Positions 1 to 7,626 are shown, counted from the first letter of the stretch. The stretch is 58,151 bases of DNA from Sheuella sp. (GCA_030650995.1 JAUSCY010000065.1:1-58151); one strand, 5' to 3'. The notes: a model not told the origin generated them from the letters alone. Numbers and translations are program-made.

Positions 1-59
1 CGATCCACGCGTTGAACGGACACCCCAGGGAGACCTAGGATAGAATCGATTTGGGACAT
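1..59 (-). CDS. N-terminus of a probable ISL3-type transposase (cut by window edge)
   Basis: The frame opens with ATG at 59 and runs off the window; 19 codons are visible (MSQIDSILGLPGVSVQRVD). A GGAG motif lies 9 bases before the ATG, so the start is well supported. The short hydrophobic 'LGLPGV' stretch recalls the first residues of ISL3-family transposases, and the upstream sequence looks like an IS end, but 19 residues are too few for a firm call. It could be any small protein reading away from sspB. Confidence 0.35.
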   Translation of the reverse strand, partial: MSQIDSILGLPGVSVQRVD

Positions 60-141
60 CGGTATTAGCTCCATTAAATGTGTTTCTTCGCAAAAAACAA
101 GTTTAATGAATACCGTTGTCCCCCGTTAATGATGTAGAGCC
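1..141 (-). mobile_element. End of a probable ISL3-like insertion sequence (partial)
   Basis: Read on the minus strand from 141, the sequence begins GGCTCTACATCATTAACGG, which resembles the GGCTCT-type terminal inverted repeats I associate with ISL3-family elements. About 80 bases further in, a reading frame with a good ribosome binding site opens in the same direction (59 to 1). This is the layout of an IS left end followed by its transposase gene. The presumed IS end lies only 5 bases beyond the sspB stop codon. The other end and any 8-bp target duplication are outside the window, so family and boundary are inference. Confidence 0.45.
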
Positions 142-146
142 TGTGT

Positions 147-605
147 TTATTTCACGATAGTGAGTTTAGGGCGCTTTGGATCAGGCTCTGTAGGCTCAGT
201 TGGTGACTTTGCTGCAGTGGATTCATGTGGTTGAGGTTGAGCGGACTGCGTCCCCCCACCAAAACCTTTTGTCGTAGCGTTTCCGGGAACCCCGGTTTCT
301 ACTTCGAAACCCATCCCCGCTCCGGTCTCACGTGCATAGATTGCTATGACAGCACCAATTGGCACGTAGATGTTTTCCGTGACACCACTAAAACGTGCCT
401 GAAACTCTATGGAATCATTGCCGATCACTAGCCGGTTGGTTGCCAGCGAGCCGATATTCAAGGTGATTTGACCGTTACGAATATGTGCCGGCGGAACCAT
501 TGTGTTGGCATCAACCTGAACAGTGATTTGAGCAGTGTAGCCATTGTCCGTACACCACTCGTGCAAAGCACGAATCATGTACGGTTTGGTTGAAGTTTCA
601 GCCAT
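147..605 (-). CDS. sspB: ClpXP protease specificity-enhancing factor SspB
   Basis: This 152-residue protein is the adaptor that brings ssrA-tagged and other substrates to ClpXP in the cytoplasm. The N-terminal STKPYMIRALHEWCTDNGYT block and the following beta-rich substrate-binding domain (residues about 5-105, including IEFQARFSG and the IGAVIAIYARE stretch) are the family hallmark. A low-complexity Pro/Thr/Ser linker follows. The tail ends in RPKLTIVK, the ClpX-docking peptide typical of SspB. The gene lies 38 bases downstream of sspA in the same orientation, the usual sspA-sspB operon. A probable IS end begins 5 bases after its stop codon, so nothing further of the native operon is visible. 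Confidence 0.96.
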   Translation of the reverse strand: MAETSTKPYMIRALHEWCTDNGYTAQITVQVDANTMVPPAHIRNGQITLNIGSLATNRLVIGNDSIEFQARFSGVTENIYVPIGAVIAIYARETGAGMGFEVETGVPGNATTKGFGGGTQSAQPQPHESTAAKSPTEPTEPDPKRPKLTIVK

Positions 606-643
606 GAGTTTCGATCGTCCGTTGAGATGAAAGGTGCGCCAGA

Positions 644-1255
644 TTAACGACGCATGACCTTTTCAGACGGTGTCAGTGCTTCGATATAGGCAGGACGCGA
701 GAAAATGCGTTCGCCATATTTCTGTATCGGTGCAGCGGTCTTTGGCAACTCAATACCGTAGTGATCCAGACGCCAGAGCAATGGAGCCATTGCAACATCA
801 AGCATCGAGAACTCTTCACCAAGCATGTATTTGTTTTTCAACAGCAATGGAGCAAGTTGCGAGAGGCGATCACGAACTGCCGCGCGTGCAACATCCAGAC
901 GTTTTTCGTCGTGACGCGAGGCACGGTCTTCGAGAGCCGCCACATGAATGAATAACTCTTTTTCAAAGTTATACAAAAACAGACGTGTACGCGCACGCAT
1001 AACTGGATCAGCAGGCATAAGCTGTGGATGAGGAAAGCGCTCATCAATGTATTCATTAATGATGTTTGATTCGTACAGAATCAGATCGCGTTCAACGAGA
1101 ATTGGTACTTGCCCGTATGGGTTCATGACAGCGATATCTTCAGGTTTATTGTAGAGATCGATGTCACGGATTTCAAAATCCATACCTTTTTCAAATAACA
1201 CAAAGCGGCAGCGATGTGAGAAAGGGCAGGTGGTTCCGGAGTAAAGGACCATCAT
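644..1255 (-). CDS. sspA: Stringent starvation protein A (glutathione S-transferase fold)
   Basis: SspA is an RNA-polymerase-associated protein of the GST fold that modulates transcription during starvation and stationary phase. The 203-residue product shows the thioredoxin-like N-terminal half (LYSGTTCPFSHRCRFVLFEKG) with the cis-proline region NPYGQVPIL and the LYESNIINEYIDERFPHP segment. An all-helical C-terminal half follows, with FSMLDVAMAPLLWRLDHYG. Two adjacent ATG codons (1255 and 1252) are possible starts. It lies between the bc1 operon terminator and sspB. The family usually lacks GST catalysis; function here is by homology recall only. Confidence 0.95.
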   Translation of the reverse strand: MMVLYSGTTCPFSHRCRFVLFEKGMDFEIRDIDLYNKPEDIAVMNPYGQVPILVERDLILYESNIINEYIDERFPHPQLMPADPVMRARTRLFLYNFEKELFIHVAALEDRASRHDEKRLDVARAAVRDRLSQLAPLLLKNKYMLGEEFSMLDVAMAPLLWRLDHYGIELPKTAAPIQKYGERIFSRPAYIEALTPSEKVMRR

Positions 1256-1282
1256 AATGGAAATCCGTCCTAAAAATTAACG

Positions 1283-1328
1283 CAAATAAAAGCGAAAGGC
1301 CAGCGTCCGCAGCAGGCAGACGCTGGCC
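1283..1328 (-). terminator. Rho-independent terminator of the petABC operon
   Basis: A perfect 10-bp inverted repeat (GGCCAGCGTC at 1298-1307 and its complement at 1319-1328, 11-base loop) lies 12 bases after the petC stop. On the minus strand it is followed by a T-rich stretch (TTTCGCTTTTATTT). It should separate petABC transcripts from sspA-sspB. Confidence 0.8.
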
Positions 1329-1340
1329 CGTAAATACTAC

Positions 1341-2204
1341 TTACTTGACGTGCTTCCAGTAGGGAGCATTCAGACGCCAAGCAACAACCAGGAACAGGCC
1401 AAGAAACAACATGACCCAGACACCAATCTGCTTGCGTGTCTGCTGGATAGGCTCTGACATCCATGTCATGAATGCTGTCAAATCAGCCATGTCATTGTCG
1501 TACGCAGCTGAACGGGCAGCATCAGCAGGCTTGAACTGATATTCAGTTTTAGCTTTGCCGTTGTAACCTTTAACTTCCTCTGTTTTTGAGGTTGCATATC
1601 CTGCTGCATCATAGGTAGTTGTGACACGTTCCCATGTCGCGTTGCCATGACCACCTTTGCTGCCAGCAGCTTCATGCTGGTGCAGGGTAATTTCGGTCAT
1701 CGCGCGTGGGCCCTGGCGTTCCCAAAGGACATGTGGCATGCCAGCGTCGGGGAATGCGAGGTTATTCCAACCGGTTGGTTTAGACGTATCCCGATAGAAA
1801 GTACGCAGATAGGTGTAAATGTAATCAGCACCCGTCACACTCGCGCTCTGAGCTTTGGCGCGTGCCATGACTGAGAGGTCTGGTGGAGGTACGCCAAACC
1901 ATGCTTTACCGTCTTTTACTGTGAGAGAACCAAGCATCAGATCGCCGACTTTTTCACCCGTAAACAGCAAGCTTTCTTTGATTTGCTGGTCGGTTAAGCC
2001 GATGTCTTTGAGCTTGTTGTAGCGCATCGCAGATGCGCTGTGGCAGTTGAGACAGTAATTAACAAATAGTTTTGCGCCATTCTGCAAAGACGCCAGATCG
2101 TTGACACGGTCAGGCGCTTTGTCGAGCGTATATCCACCGCCTGCGGCGCTTGCCGCAGAGCAGGTGATCATCAGGGCAAGAGCACAAAGCAGCTTCTTGA
2201 TCAT
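1341..2204 (-). CDS. petC: Ubiquinol-cytochrome c reductase, cytochrome c1
   Basis: Cytochrome c1 passes electrons from the Rieske protein to soluble cytochrome c on the periplasmic face of the bc1 complex. From the ATG at 2204 (287 residues) it begins with a signal peptide (MIKKLLCALALMITCSAASAA). Heme c binds at CLNCH (residues about 51-55), and the sixth ligand is probably Met about 156 in PDAGMPHVLWE. A C-terminal membrane anchor (IGVWVMLFLGLFLVVAWRL) precedes WKHVK. A longer frame begins with TTG at 2234, overlapping the petB stop, but the GGA eight bases before 2204 and the signal peptide favour the shorter start. It is the last gene of petABC. Confidence 0.95.
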   Translation of the reverse strand: MIKKLLCALALMITCSAASAAGGGYTLDKAPDRVNDLASLQNGAKLFVNYCLNCHSASAMRYNKLKDIGLTDQQIKESLLFTGEKVGDLMLGSLTVKDGKAWFGVPPPDLSVMARAKAQSASVTGADYIYTYLRTFYRDTSKPTGWNNLAFPDAGMPHVLWERQGPRAMTEITLHQHEAAGSKGGHGNATWERVTTTYDAAGYATSKTEEVKGYNGKAKTEYQFKPADAARSAAYDNDMADLTAFMTWMSEPIQQTRKQIGVWVMLFLGLFLVVAWRLNAPYWKHVK

Positions 2205-2230
2205 GGTCATTCCGTAATTAAAGTTTAAGC

Positions 2231-3610
2231 TCAATGGGCGTGGAACGTGACACGGTCAGGGACCGTCTTGAACGTACCGAGACGACTCCATACCGGCATC
2301 AGGAAAAAGAAGCCCAGATATATGAGCGTACCAATTTGCGAGATGAGGTTGAAGATATCCGTTGGGGCCTGCGTACCGAGGTATCCGAGCACGACGAAGT
2401 TCGCAAAGAAAATACCGTAAAGCACTTTGTGCCAGCCGGGACGATAGCGAATCGATTTAACCGGGCTGTAATCCAGCCAGGGCAGGAAAAACAGGAGTAC
2501 CACGGCACCACCCATTGCGACCACACCCCAGAATTTGGCATCAATGCCGCGTAAAAGAACAGCAACAACGATCAGCACGACAGGTACAACAATCTTGACC
2601 AGGCCCTTGTGTCGCAGGAACATCACGATGGCAGCAAGTGCTGCACAGCCGGCCAGCACCCAGGTGAAATCATCCGTTGTTGCACGCAACATCGAGTAGA
2701 ACGGTGTGAAATACCAGACCGGAGCGATGTGTAGTGGTGTGACCAGTGGGTTGGCTGGAATGAAGTTGTTGAATTCAAGGAAGTAGCCACCCATTTCAGG
2801 CGCAAAGAAAACAATCGCCATGAAAATGATCAGGAAGCCAGCTAAACCCATCACATCGTGTACGGTGTAGTAAGGATGGAAGGGAATGCCATCCAGTGGG
2901 CGACCGTATTTGTCTTTCTTAGCCTTAATGTCAACGCCGTCTGGGTTGTTTGAGCCAACCTCATGTAGCGCGACCAGGTGCGCAGCAACCAGACCCAGCA
3001 AAACCAGAGGGATAGCGATCACGTGGAAAGCAAAAAAGCGGTTCAGCGTTGCGTCTGACACAACATAGTCACCACGGATCCAGATCGACAACTCGGGACC
3101 AATGAAAGGAATTGCTGAGAACAGGTTCACAATCACCTGCGCACCCCAGAATGACATCTGGCCCCAGGGCAGGAGATAACCAAAGAAGGCTTCTGCCATC
3201 AGACACAAGAAAATGCCAACTCCGAAAATCCAGACCAGTTCGCGAGGTTTACGGTATGAGCCGTAAATCAGCGCACGTGTCATGTGCAGGTAGACCACGA
3301 CGAAGAACATCGAGGCGCCTGTGGAGTGCATGTAGCGGATGAACCAGCCACCTGGGACCTCACGCATGATGTATTCAACCGACTGGAAAGCCAGCAATGC
3401 ATCGGGCTTGTAGTGCATGACCAGGAAAATGCCGGTCACAATCTGTAGAACTAGTACGACCGTGGCTAAAGAGCCAAAAAAGTACCAGAAGTTAAAGTTC
3501 TTAGGCGCGTAATACTCGGTCACATGCGCTTTCAGTGTAGAAGTCAACGGAAAGCGGCGGTCAATCCAGCCAACTAGTCCTGTCGTTTCGACGGTTTTAT
3601 CGCCAGCCAT
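2231..3610 (-). CDS. petB: Ubiquinol-cytochrome c reductase, cytochrome b
   Basis: This 459-residue membrane protein carries the two b hemes and the quinol/quinone sites of complex III. Heme ligands appear as paired histidines H95 (YMHSTGA), H109 (YLHMTRA), H196 (AFHVIAI) and H211 (AAHLVAL). The Qo-site motif reads PVWY (IAPVWYFTPFY) instead of the mitochondrial PEWY; I recall non-PEWY forms from beta- and gammaproteobacteria. It is longer than mitochondrial cytochrome b because of extra hydrophobic C-terminal segments. The gene lies 50 bases after the end of petA and runs into petC. The protein is intact, which matters for judging the interrupted petA next door. Confidence 0.97.
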   Translation of the reverse strand: MAGDKTVETTGLVGWIDRRFPLTSTLKAHVTEYYAPKNFNFWYFFGSLATVVLVLQIVTGIFLVMHYKPDALLAFQSVEYIMREVPGGWFIRYMHSTGASMFFVVVYLHMTRALIYGSYRKPRELVWIFGVGIFLCLMAEAFFGYLLPWGQMSFWGAQVIVNLFSAIPFIGPELSIWIRGDYVVSDATLNRFFAFHVIAIPLVLLGLVAAHLVALHEVGSNNPDGVDIKAKKDKYGRPLDGIPFHPYYTVHDVMGLAGFLIIFMAIVFFAPEMGGYFLEFNNFIPANPLVTPLHIAPVWYFTPFYSMLRATTDDFTWVLAGCAALAAIVMFLRHKGLVKIVVPVVLIVVAVLLRGIDAKFWGVVAMGGAVVLLFFLPWLDYSPVKSIRYRPGWHKVLYGIFFANFVVLGYLGTQAPTDIFNLISQIGTLIYLGFFFLMPVWSRLGTFKTVPDRVTFHAH

Positions 3611-3660
3611 GAAATGGCTCCTTTGTTCAGTGTCGTGTTGCAGTGTGGATCAAAGGCCGA

Positions 3661-4302
3661 TCAGGCCTTGTTGTTCTCATCAACCCCGACAATGATGCGG
3701 GTGTCGCTTAGGTATTGGTATGGTGGAACTTCGAGGTTGTCAGGCGCGGGTTTGTTTTTATACACGCGACCGGCCATATCAAAGGTCGAACCATGGCACG
3801 GACAAAGGAAGCCGCCGTCCCAATTATTAGGCAAGCCTGGCTGCGCCCCATTAGCAAACTTAGGAGTAGGCGATCATCCGAGGTGTGTACAAATACCAAC
3901 GGCAACAAACATCTCGGGTTTACGTGAGCGCCAGCCATTTTTGGCATATGGCGGGGTAAAACCTGGACGATTTGAGTTGGGATCAGCCAGCTCGGGGTCA
4001 TTAGAGGGGAGCGCATCGAGCTGCTCTTTGGTGCGGCGGATGAGCCAGACAGGTTTGCCGCGCCACTCGACGGTGCGCATTTCACCTGGGGTCATCGTGC
4101 TGACATCTACTTCTACTGGTGCGCCAGCCGCACGAGCGCGCTCTGATGGCGCGAAGGTGCTGACAAACGGGACTGCAGCGGCAACGCCTGCTACTCCGCC
4201 CATGGCACAGGTCGTGCCAATCCAGAAACGGCGCGAGGGGTCGGACGGCAGCGTGGGTGGAACCGCGCCTTCGTCGTCATGCACAATCGAATCCTGACTC
4301 AT
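3661..4302 (-). CDS. petA: Rieske iron-sulfur subunit of cytochrome bc1, with an in-frame UGA at the disulfide cysteine codon
   Basis: The Rieske subunit takes the first electron from ubiquinol at the periplasmic side of complex III. Residues 1-142 include a Tat-type N-terminus (SRRFW near 23-27, then a hydrophobic anchor) and the first cluster motif C138-T-H140-L-G. Codon 143 is TGA (3876-3874). In the same frame the sequence continues as SPTPKFANG, then C167-P-C169-H170-G-S, to a normal TGA at 3663-3661. Cluster ligands C138, H140, C167 and H170 are all present; only position 143, which in this family is the cysteine disulfide-bonded to the C169 equivalent, is a stop codon. There is no frameshift or other damage. 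Possible explanations are sequencing error, a recent nonsense mutation, or UGA recoding as selenocysteine or cysteine. The intact downstream frame and the normal petB/petC suggest the gene is or was recently functional. Confidence 0.85.
3874..3876 (-). other. In-frame TGA replacing the second cysteine of the Rieske CTHLGC motif
   Basis: The codon series reads TGT ACA CAC CTC GGA TGA TCG CCT, giving C-T-H-L-G-stop-S-P where the family has C-T-H-L-G-C-S-P. One base change (TGC or TGT to TGA) explains it. By hand, the RNA after the UGA can form a short CGCC/GGCG stem (bases 2-5 with 27-30 after the codon) with a large irregular interior. This is not a convincing bacterial SECIS element. No selenocysteine machinery genes are in the window. 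Confidence 0.9.
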
Positions 4303-4411
4303 CTTCCTATCCTTGTTGTTGCTCTGGCATTTATATGCCTGGCTGTACTACTTTGATCATTTACTTCGTGTTTCGCAAAGATTTTGCGTCCACTATTCGC
4401 ATCGTATGGGC

Positions 4412-4441
4412 TTGTTGCATATTCCCATAACCCCTTATTAT
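4412..4441 (+). promoter_or_regulatory. Possible sigma-70 promoter of mscL
   Basis: TTGTTG at 4412-4417 and TATTAT at 4436-4441 are 18 bases apart, about 38 bases before the mscL start codon. The 176-base region 4303-4478 also has to hold the divergent petA promoter, for which I see no clear match. Confidence 0.4.
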
Positions 4442-4478
4442 AGCGCTAGCCACGTGGCAACTAAAAGAGGAAAATCAA

Positions 4479-4934
4479 ATGAGCCAAACTAAAGGATTTT
4501 TTAAGGAATTCCGGGAATTTGCCGTCCGCGGCAATGTCGTTGATCTGGCAGTTGGCGTAATTGTTGGCGCGGCTTTTGGAAAAATTGTCGAGTCTATCGT
4601 TAAAGATATCGTGATGCCGCTGGTCAATTTTGTCTTAGGTGGATCCGTTGACTTTACAAACAAATACCTGGTTTTGTCGCGTCCGTCTAATTACTCTGGC
4701 CCTGAAACCTATGCAGAACTCACGCGCGCCGGCGCCACAGTATTTGCCTGGGGCAACTTTGTAACGATTGTGATCAATTTTGTACTGTTGGCGTTCATTA
4801 TTTTCTGGATGGTTAAAGTCATCAATACTGCACGCGCAAGTATTGAGTCAGAAAAAGAAAAAGTGGCGCCCTCGACTCCAGAGGATGTGGCACTACTGCG
4901 CGAAATCCGCGATTTGCTCAAAAACAAACAGTAG
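4479..4934 (+). CDS. mscL: Large-conductance mechanosensitive channel MscL
   Basis: MscL is a homopentameric inner-membrane channel that opens under membrane tension to release solutes on hypo-osmotic shock. The 151-residue product has the N-terminal amphipathic helix ([23 protein letters not shown]), the glycine-rich pore-lining TM1 ([13 protein letters not shown]), a periplasmic loop, TM2 ([19 protein letters not shown]) and a charged cytoplasmic helix ending in [13 protein letters not shown]. An AGAGGA ribosome binding site precedes the ATG. It is transcribed divergently from petA and converges on the nif3-like gene. Confidence 0.97.
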   Translation: MSQTKGFFKEFREFAVRGNVVDLAVGVIVGAAFGKIVESIVKDIVMPLVNFVLGGSVDFTNKYLVLSRPSNYSGPETYAELTRAGATVFAWGNFVTIVINFVLLAFIIFWMVKVINTARASIESEKEKVAPSTPEDVALLREIRDLLKNKQ

Positions 4935-4965
4935 TCAGCGATTACGATCCGGCGGCGTCTTTTCG

Positions 4966-5766
4966 TTAAACCGGATTGTCTATATCAATGAAGTCGACCC
5001 GGACATTGAAAGTCCGGGTAATTTCACGCCCTAGCGCCTGAACGCCATAACGCTCGGTGGCGTGATGTCCCGCGCTGATAAAGGCCACGCCTGACTCACG
5101 CGCCAGATGAACGACCGGTTCTGAAATTTCACCCGTAATAAAACATTGCGCCCCAGCGTCAATAGCATCGCCCAACATATTTTGCGCAGCACCTGTACAC
5201 CAAGCAATACGTTCAATTTTCATATCCATGTCACCAATGACCAAAGGGGCGCGGCCCAGGCGTTGCTCTGTTTGTTGTGCAATCTGGCCTAAGTTAGGCG
5301 CGCCGGGCATGCTGCCTAACCAGATCAGATTGCCAGGTCCGGCCGTGACGGGAAGGTTGTTTTCGATGTGTGTCGTATCGAGGAGTGCCTGGCGATCGGG
5401 TATGAGTCCGAGAATTTGAGCTAACTGCGCGTTATTGCCCAATACAGGATGGGCGTCGAGCGGGAGGTGATAGGCGAGCAGATTGATATTGTGCGCCAGG
5501 AGTTTTGCAAGTCTGTTTTTGCGGGTTCCCCGGACCCGGGGATCTTCGCCTTTCCAGAACCAGCCGTGATGAACCAGCAAGGTATCCGCCCCCTTTGCGA
5601 TCGCCTCATCAATTAAGGCCTCACAGGCAGTCACTCCCGCGATAATATGTGAGACTTGTGGTTGGCCCTCGACTTGAAGACCGTTGGGGCAATAATCATT
5701 AAACGACGTTGTGCTGAGTGTGGAGTCGATCCATACACATAGTTCGCGCGTTGATACATTTTGCAT
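4966..5766 (-). CDS. Nif3/YbgI-family dinuclear metal-binding protein
   Basis: This 266-residue product matches the Nif3-like (YbgI) family, conserved proteins with a dinuclear metal site and debated function. The metal-site motif LLVHHGWFW lies near residue 65, and the C-terminal AGHHATERYGVQALG supplies the second set of ligands. NDYCPNGLQVEG is the classic N-terminal family block. The start at 5766 is chosen because GGAAA sits 8 bases upstream; another ATG at 5781 in frame has no such site. The gene is head to head with the protease gene, the two starts being only about 19 bases apart. Confidence 0.92.
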   Translation of the reverse strand: MQNVSTRELCVWIDSTLSTTSFNDYCPNGLQVEGQPQVSHIIAGVTACEALIDEAIAKGADTLLVHHGWFWKGEDPRVRGTRKNRLAKLLAHNINLLAYHLPLDAHPVLGNNAQLAQILGLIPDRQALLDTTHIENNLPVTAGPGNLIWLGSMPGAPNLGQIAQQTEQRLGRAPLVIGDMDMKIERIAWCTGAAQNMLGDAIDAGAQCFITGEISEPVVHLARESGVAFISAGHHATERYGVQALGREITRTFNVRVDFIDIDNPV

Positions 5767-5784
5767 AATTTTTCCGGTCATGTG

Positions 5785-6939
5785 ATGCGTCGAATCTGGT
5801 TACTTTTTGCCCAAACTGTCACGGTTTGTCTGGCTATTTTATTCGTGGTGACGACCCTGCGTCCTGAATGGCTGCGCAGAGCGCCTCCTCAGGCTGTTTC
5901 AGGCGTTGTACCGAGCCTGACGGTGACCGATGCCTCCGCTAGCGGGTTGTCGAACTCTTACGCGGAGCCCGTTGCGCGGTCTGCGCCGGCGGTTGTAAAT
6001 GTGCATACAACCAAGCGTATCGCTGCTCCGCGCATCATCATGCCCGCAGATCCGATATTAAGACGATTTTTTGAGCAGATGCCTGGTTTTAATCAACAGC
6101 AAAAGACCACAAGCCTGGGTTCGGGCGTACTCGTTTCTGAACAAGGTTACGTACTGACGAATCTGCATGTAATTGATGGCGCCGATGAGATCGTGGTTGC
6201 ACTCAACGATGGCAGGCAATCACCTGCCAAGGTTGTCGGGATTGATCCTGACACCGATCTGGCTGTGCTGAAGATCACGCTCAAGGAATTGCCGGTCATT
6301 GCTTTTGCCGCAAATGAGACCCCACAGGTTGGTGATGTCGTTCTGGCAATTGGAAACCCCTTTGGAGTGGGACAGACGATCACGATGGGGATTGTTTCAG
6401 CACTGGGGCGCGGGGGGCTCGGACTCAACACTTTTGAGAACTTTATTCAGACTGATGCAGCAATTAATCCTGGCAATTCCGGCGGTGCCTTGATTGATGC
6501 TCAGGGTCGCTTAATAGGCATTAACACTGCTATTTACTCCAAAAGTGGCGGTTCACTGGGGATTGGGTTCGCAGTCCCTGCACGTACGGCAAAGCAGGTG
6601 CTTGAGCAGATTGTCAGCCAAGGCTACGTCAAGAGGGGATGGCTGGGAATTGAACCGCAAGACATGACTGCAGATCTTGCGCGTGCTTTTGGTCTGGAAC
6701 AGGCCACAGGAGTCATTATCGCTGGAATGTTGCGCGATGGCCCTGCCACCCAAGGTGGGATGAAAGTGGGCGATATTGTGCAGTCAATCGATGGCCGGGC
6801 CGTAGACAATACCCAACAGTTGTTGTCGCGGATTGCTGCGTCAACGCCAGGCCAGCCAATTGAACTTGGCGTATTCAGAAATGGCAAACAAATCAAACTC
6901 AGTCTGATTTCTGGATTGCGCCCCGTCAGGCCGAAGTAA
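5785..6939 (+). CDS. DegS/DegQ-type periplasmic serine protease (trypsin plus one PDZ domain)
   Basis: The 384-residue protein begins with one membrane segment (LLFAQTVTVCLAILFVVTTL) that probably anchors it in the inner membrane. The trypsin-like domain carries the catalytic triad: His in LTNLHVIDGA, Asp in DTDLAVLKI and Ser in NPGNSGGAL. A single PDZ domain (residues about 275-375) follows. A membrane anchor plus one PDZ domain is the DegS architecture, while soluble DegP/DegQ have two PDZ domains. A role in envelope stress, for example cleaving an anti-sigma factor, is inference. No clear ribosome binding site precedes the ATG at 5785. Confidence 0.9.
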   Translation: MRRIWLLFAQTVTVCLAILFVVTTLRPEWLRRAPPQAVSGVVPSLTVTDASASGLSNSYAEPVARSAPAVVNVHTTKRIAAPRIIMPADPILRRFFEQMPGFNQQQKTTSLGSGVLVSEQGYVLTNLHVIDGADEIVVALNDGRQSPAKVVGIDPDTDLAVLKITLKELPVIAFAANETPQVGDVVLAIGNPFGVGQTITMGIVSALGRGGLGLNTFENFIQTDAAINPGNSGGALIDAQGRLIGINTAIYSKSGGSLGIGFAVPARTAKQVLEQIVSQGYVKRGWLGIEPQDMTADLARAFGLEQATGVIIAGMLRDGPATQGGMKVGDIVQSIDGRAVDNTQQLLSRIAASTPGQPIELGVFRNGKQIKLSLISGLRPVRPK

Positions 6940-6949
6940 TAGCTAAGTA

Positions 6950-6975
6950 AAGAGGGGTACGCAGGCAGCCCTCTT
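6950..6975. terminator. Possible shared terminator between the protease gene and the XRE gene
   Basis: AAGAGGG at 6950-6956 pairs with CCCTCTT at 6969-6975 around a 12-base loop, between the stop codons of two converging genes. No long T-run is present, so termination is tentative. Confidence 0.35.
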
Positions 6976-6987
6976 GATTCAGCTAGC

Positions 6988-7317
6988 TTATTCCGGGGTG
7001 TCGGAGTTTTTATGGTTACTGGTAACAAGCGTTGATTCTGCTTGAATTAAAACCAGACGACGTTCTGCAGGACTCAACAGATAAAAAATTTCCTGGAGAC
7101 GCGCATGCTCTTCGTCTTCTGTATAAAACCAGCTGACTGGCATTTTGAGAATCTCAGCGACACGGCACATCAACTGATAGTCAGGTGAGTGTTTGCCGCG
7201 CTCATACTGATTCATTCGTGCGCTGGCAGACATGGGGTCGATGCCAGCGAGTTTGCCGAGTTTTTCTTGGGAAAGACCAGCGCGGAGACGAGCTTGTTTG
7301 AGACGATGTGCGAGCAC
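6988..7317 (-). CDS. Small XRE-family helix-turn-helix regulator
   Basis: The 109-residue protein has an N-terminal Cro/CI-type HTH: residues about 4-60, with LKQARLRAGLSQEKLGKLAGI, then MNQYERGKHSP and MCRVAEILKMPVSWFY. A short helical tail (LQEIFYLLSPAERRLVLIQAES) may dimerise. It starts with GTG at 7317 behind AAAGG. Targets are unknown; two inverted repeats just upstream of its start suggest autoregulation. It converges on the DegS-like protease gene. Confidence 0.85.
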   Translation of the reverse strand: MLAHRLKQARLRAGLSQEKLGKLAGIDPMSASARMNQYERGKHSPDYQLMCRVAEILKMPVSWFYTEDEEHARLQEIFYLLSPAERRLVLIQAESTLVTSNHKNSDTPE

Positions 7318-7338
7318 GTTAGTACCTTTAAGTCTTTC

Positions 7339-7380
7339 TTACCAAACCATATTGGTAAGCATAGAATAGCTTTGCTATTC
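7339..7380 (-). promoter_or_regulatory. Two adjacent inverted repeats upstream of the XRE gene, likely operators
   Basis: TTACCAA at 7339-7345 is repeated inverted as TTGGTAA at 7352-7358 (6-base spacer). A second perfect repeat, GAATAGC at 7364-7370 and GCTATTC at 7374-7380 (3-base spacer), follows directly. They lie 22-63 bases upstream of the XRE start codon. Binding by that regulator is inference. Confidence 0.45.
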
Positions 7381-7626
7381 AGTTACCCAGATCAGCCTGC
7401 TTTTTATACTTAGCATGCTGTCGGCATAAAAAGATATACCGTAATGCGAGCAACAACAAGACATTTCTTGTAATCGATTGTAGTGAAAATTCGCTTGCCA
7501 AGCTGATAACGGCTTCTAACTGACGGTAACTACTACTAATCGCGTACGAACTCGTGGTCCCGCTCACCCAGGAGGTTTAGTTGCGGGATACCCTAGGTAG
7601 TGATTGTTGCTGATCACGCAGAGGTG
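7381..7626. other. Gene-free part of the XRE-tatC intergenic region
   Basis: This stretch belongs to the roughly 309-base gap between the XRE start and the tatC stop. A short minus-strand open frame exists but has no coding character. A weak hairpin (GTCCCGC at 7558-7564 with GCGGGAT near 7583-7589) could act after tatC. I recognise nothing else. Confidence 0.5.

Noticed and set aside
2660-2760. PVWY in place of PEWY in cytochrome b as a lesion
   Set aside because: Non-PEWY forms are, as I recall, normal in beta/gammaproteobacterial cytochrome b; not a sign of inactivity.
3790-3873. A bacterial SECIS element after the petA UGA
   Set aside because: Only a short CGCC/GGCG stem with a large irregular interior and no convincing apical loop could be drawn by hand; not strong enough to list as a feature.
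3708-4085. An alternative 125-residue minus-strand frame over the 3' part of petA, suggesting a frameshift
   Set aside because: Its translation has no Rieske features; the true frame continues unchanged after the TGA, so no frameshift is involved.
7379-7567. A 62-residue minus-strand frame in the XRE-tatC gap
   Set aside because: Ser/Leu-rich, no ribosome binding site, no recognisable domain; looks random.
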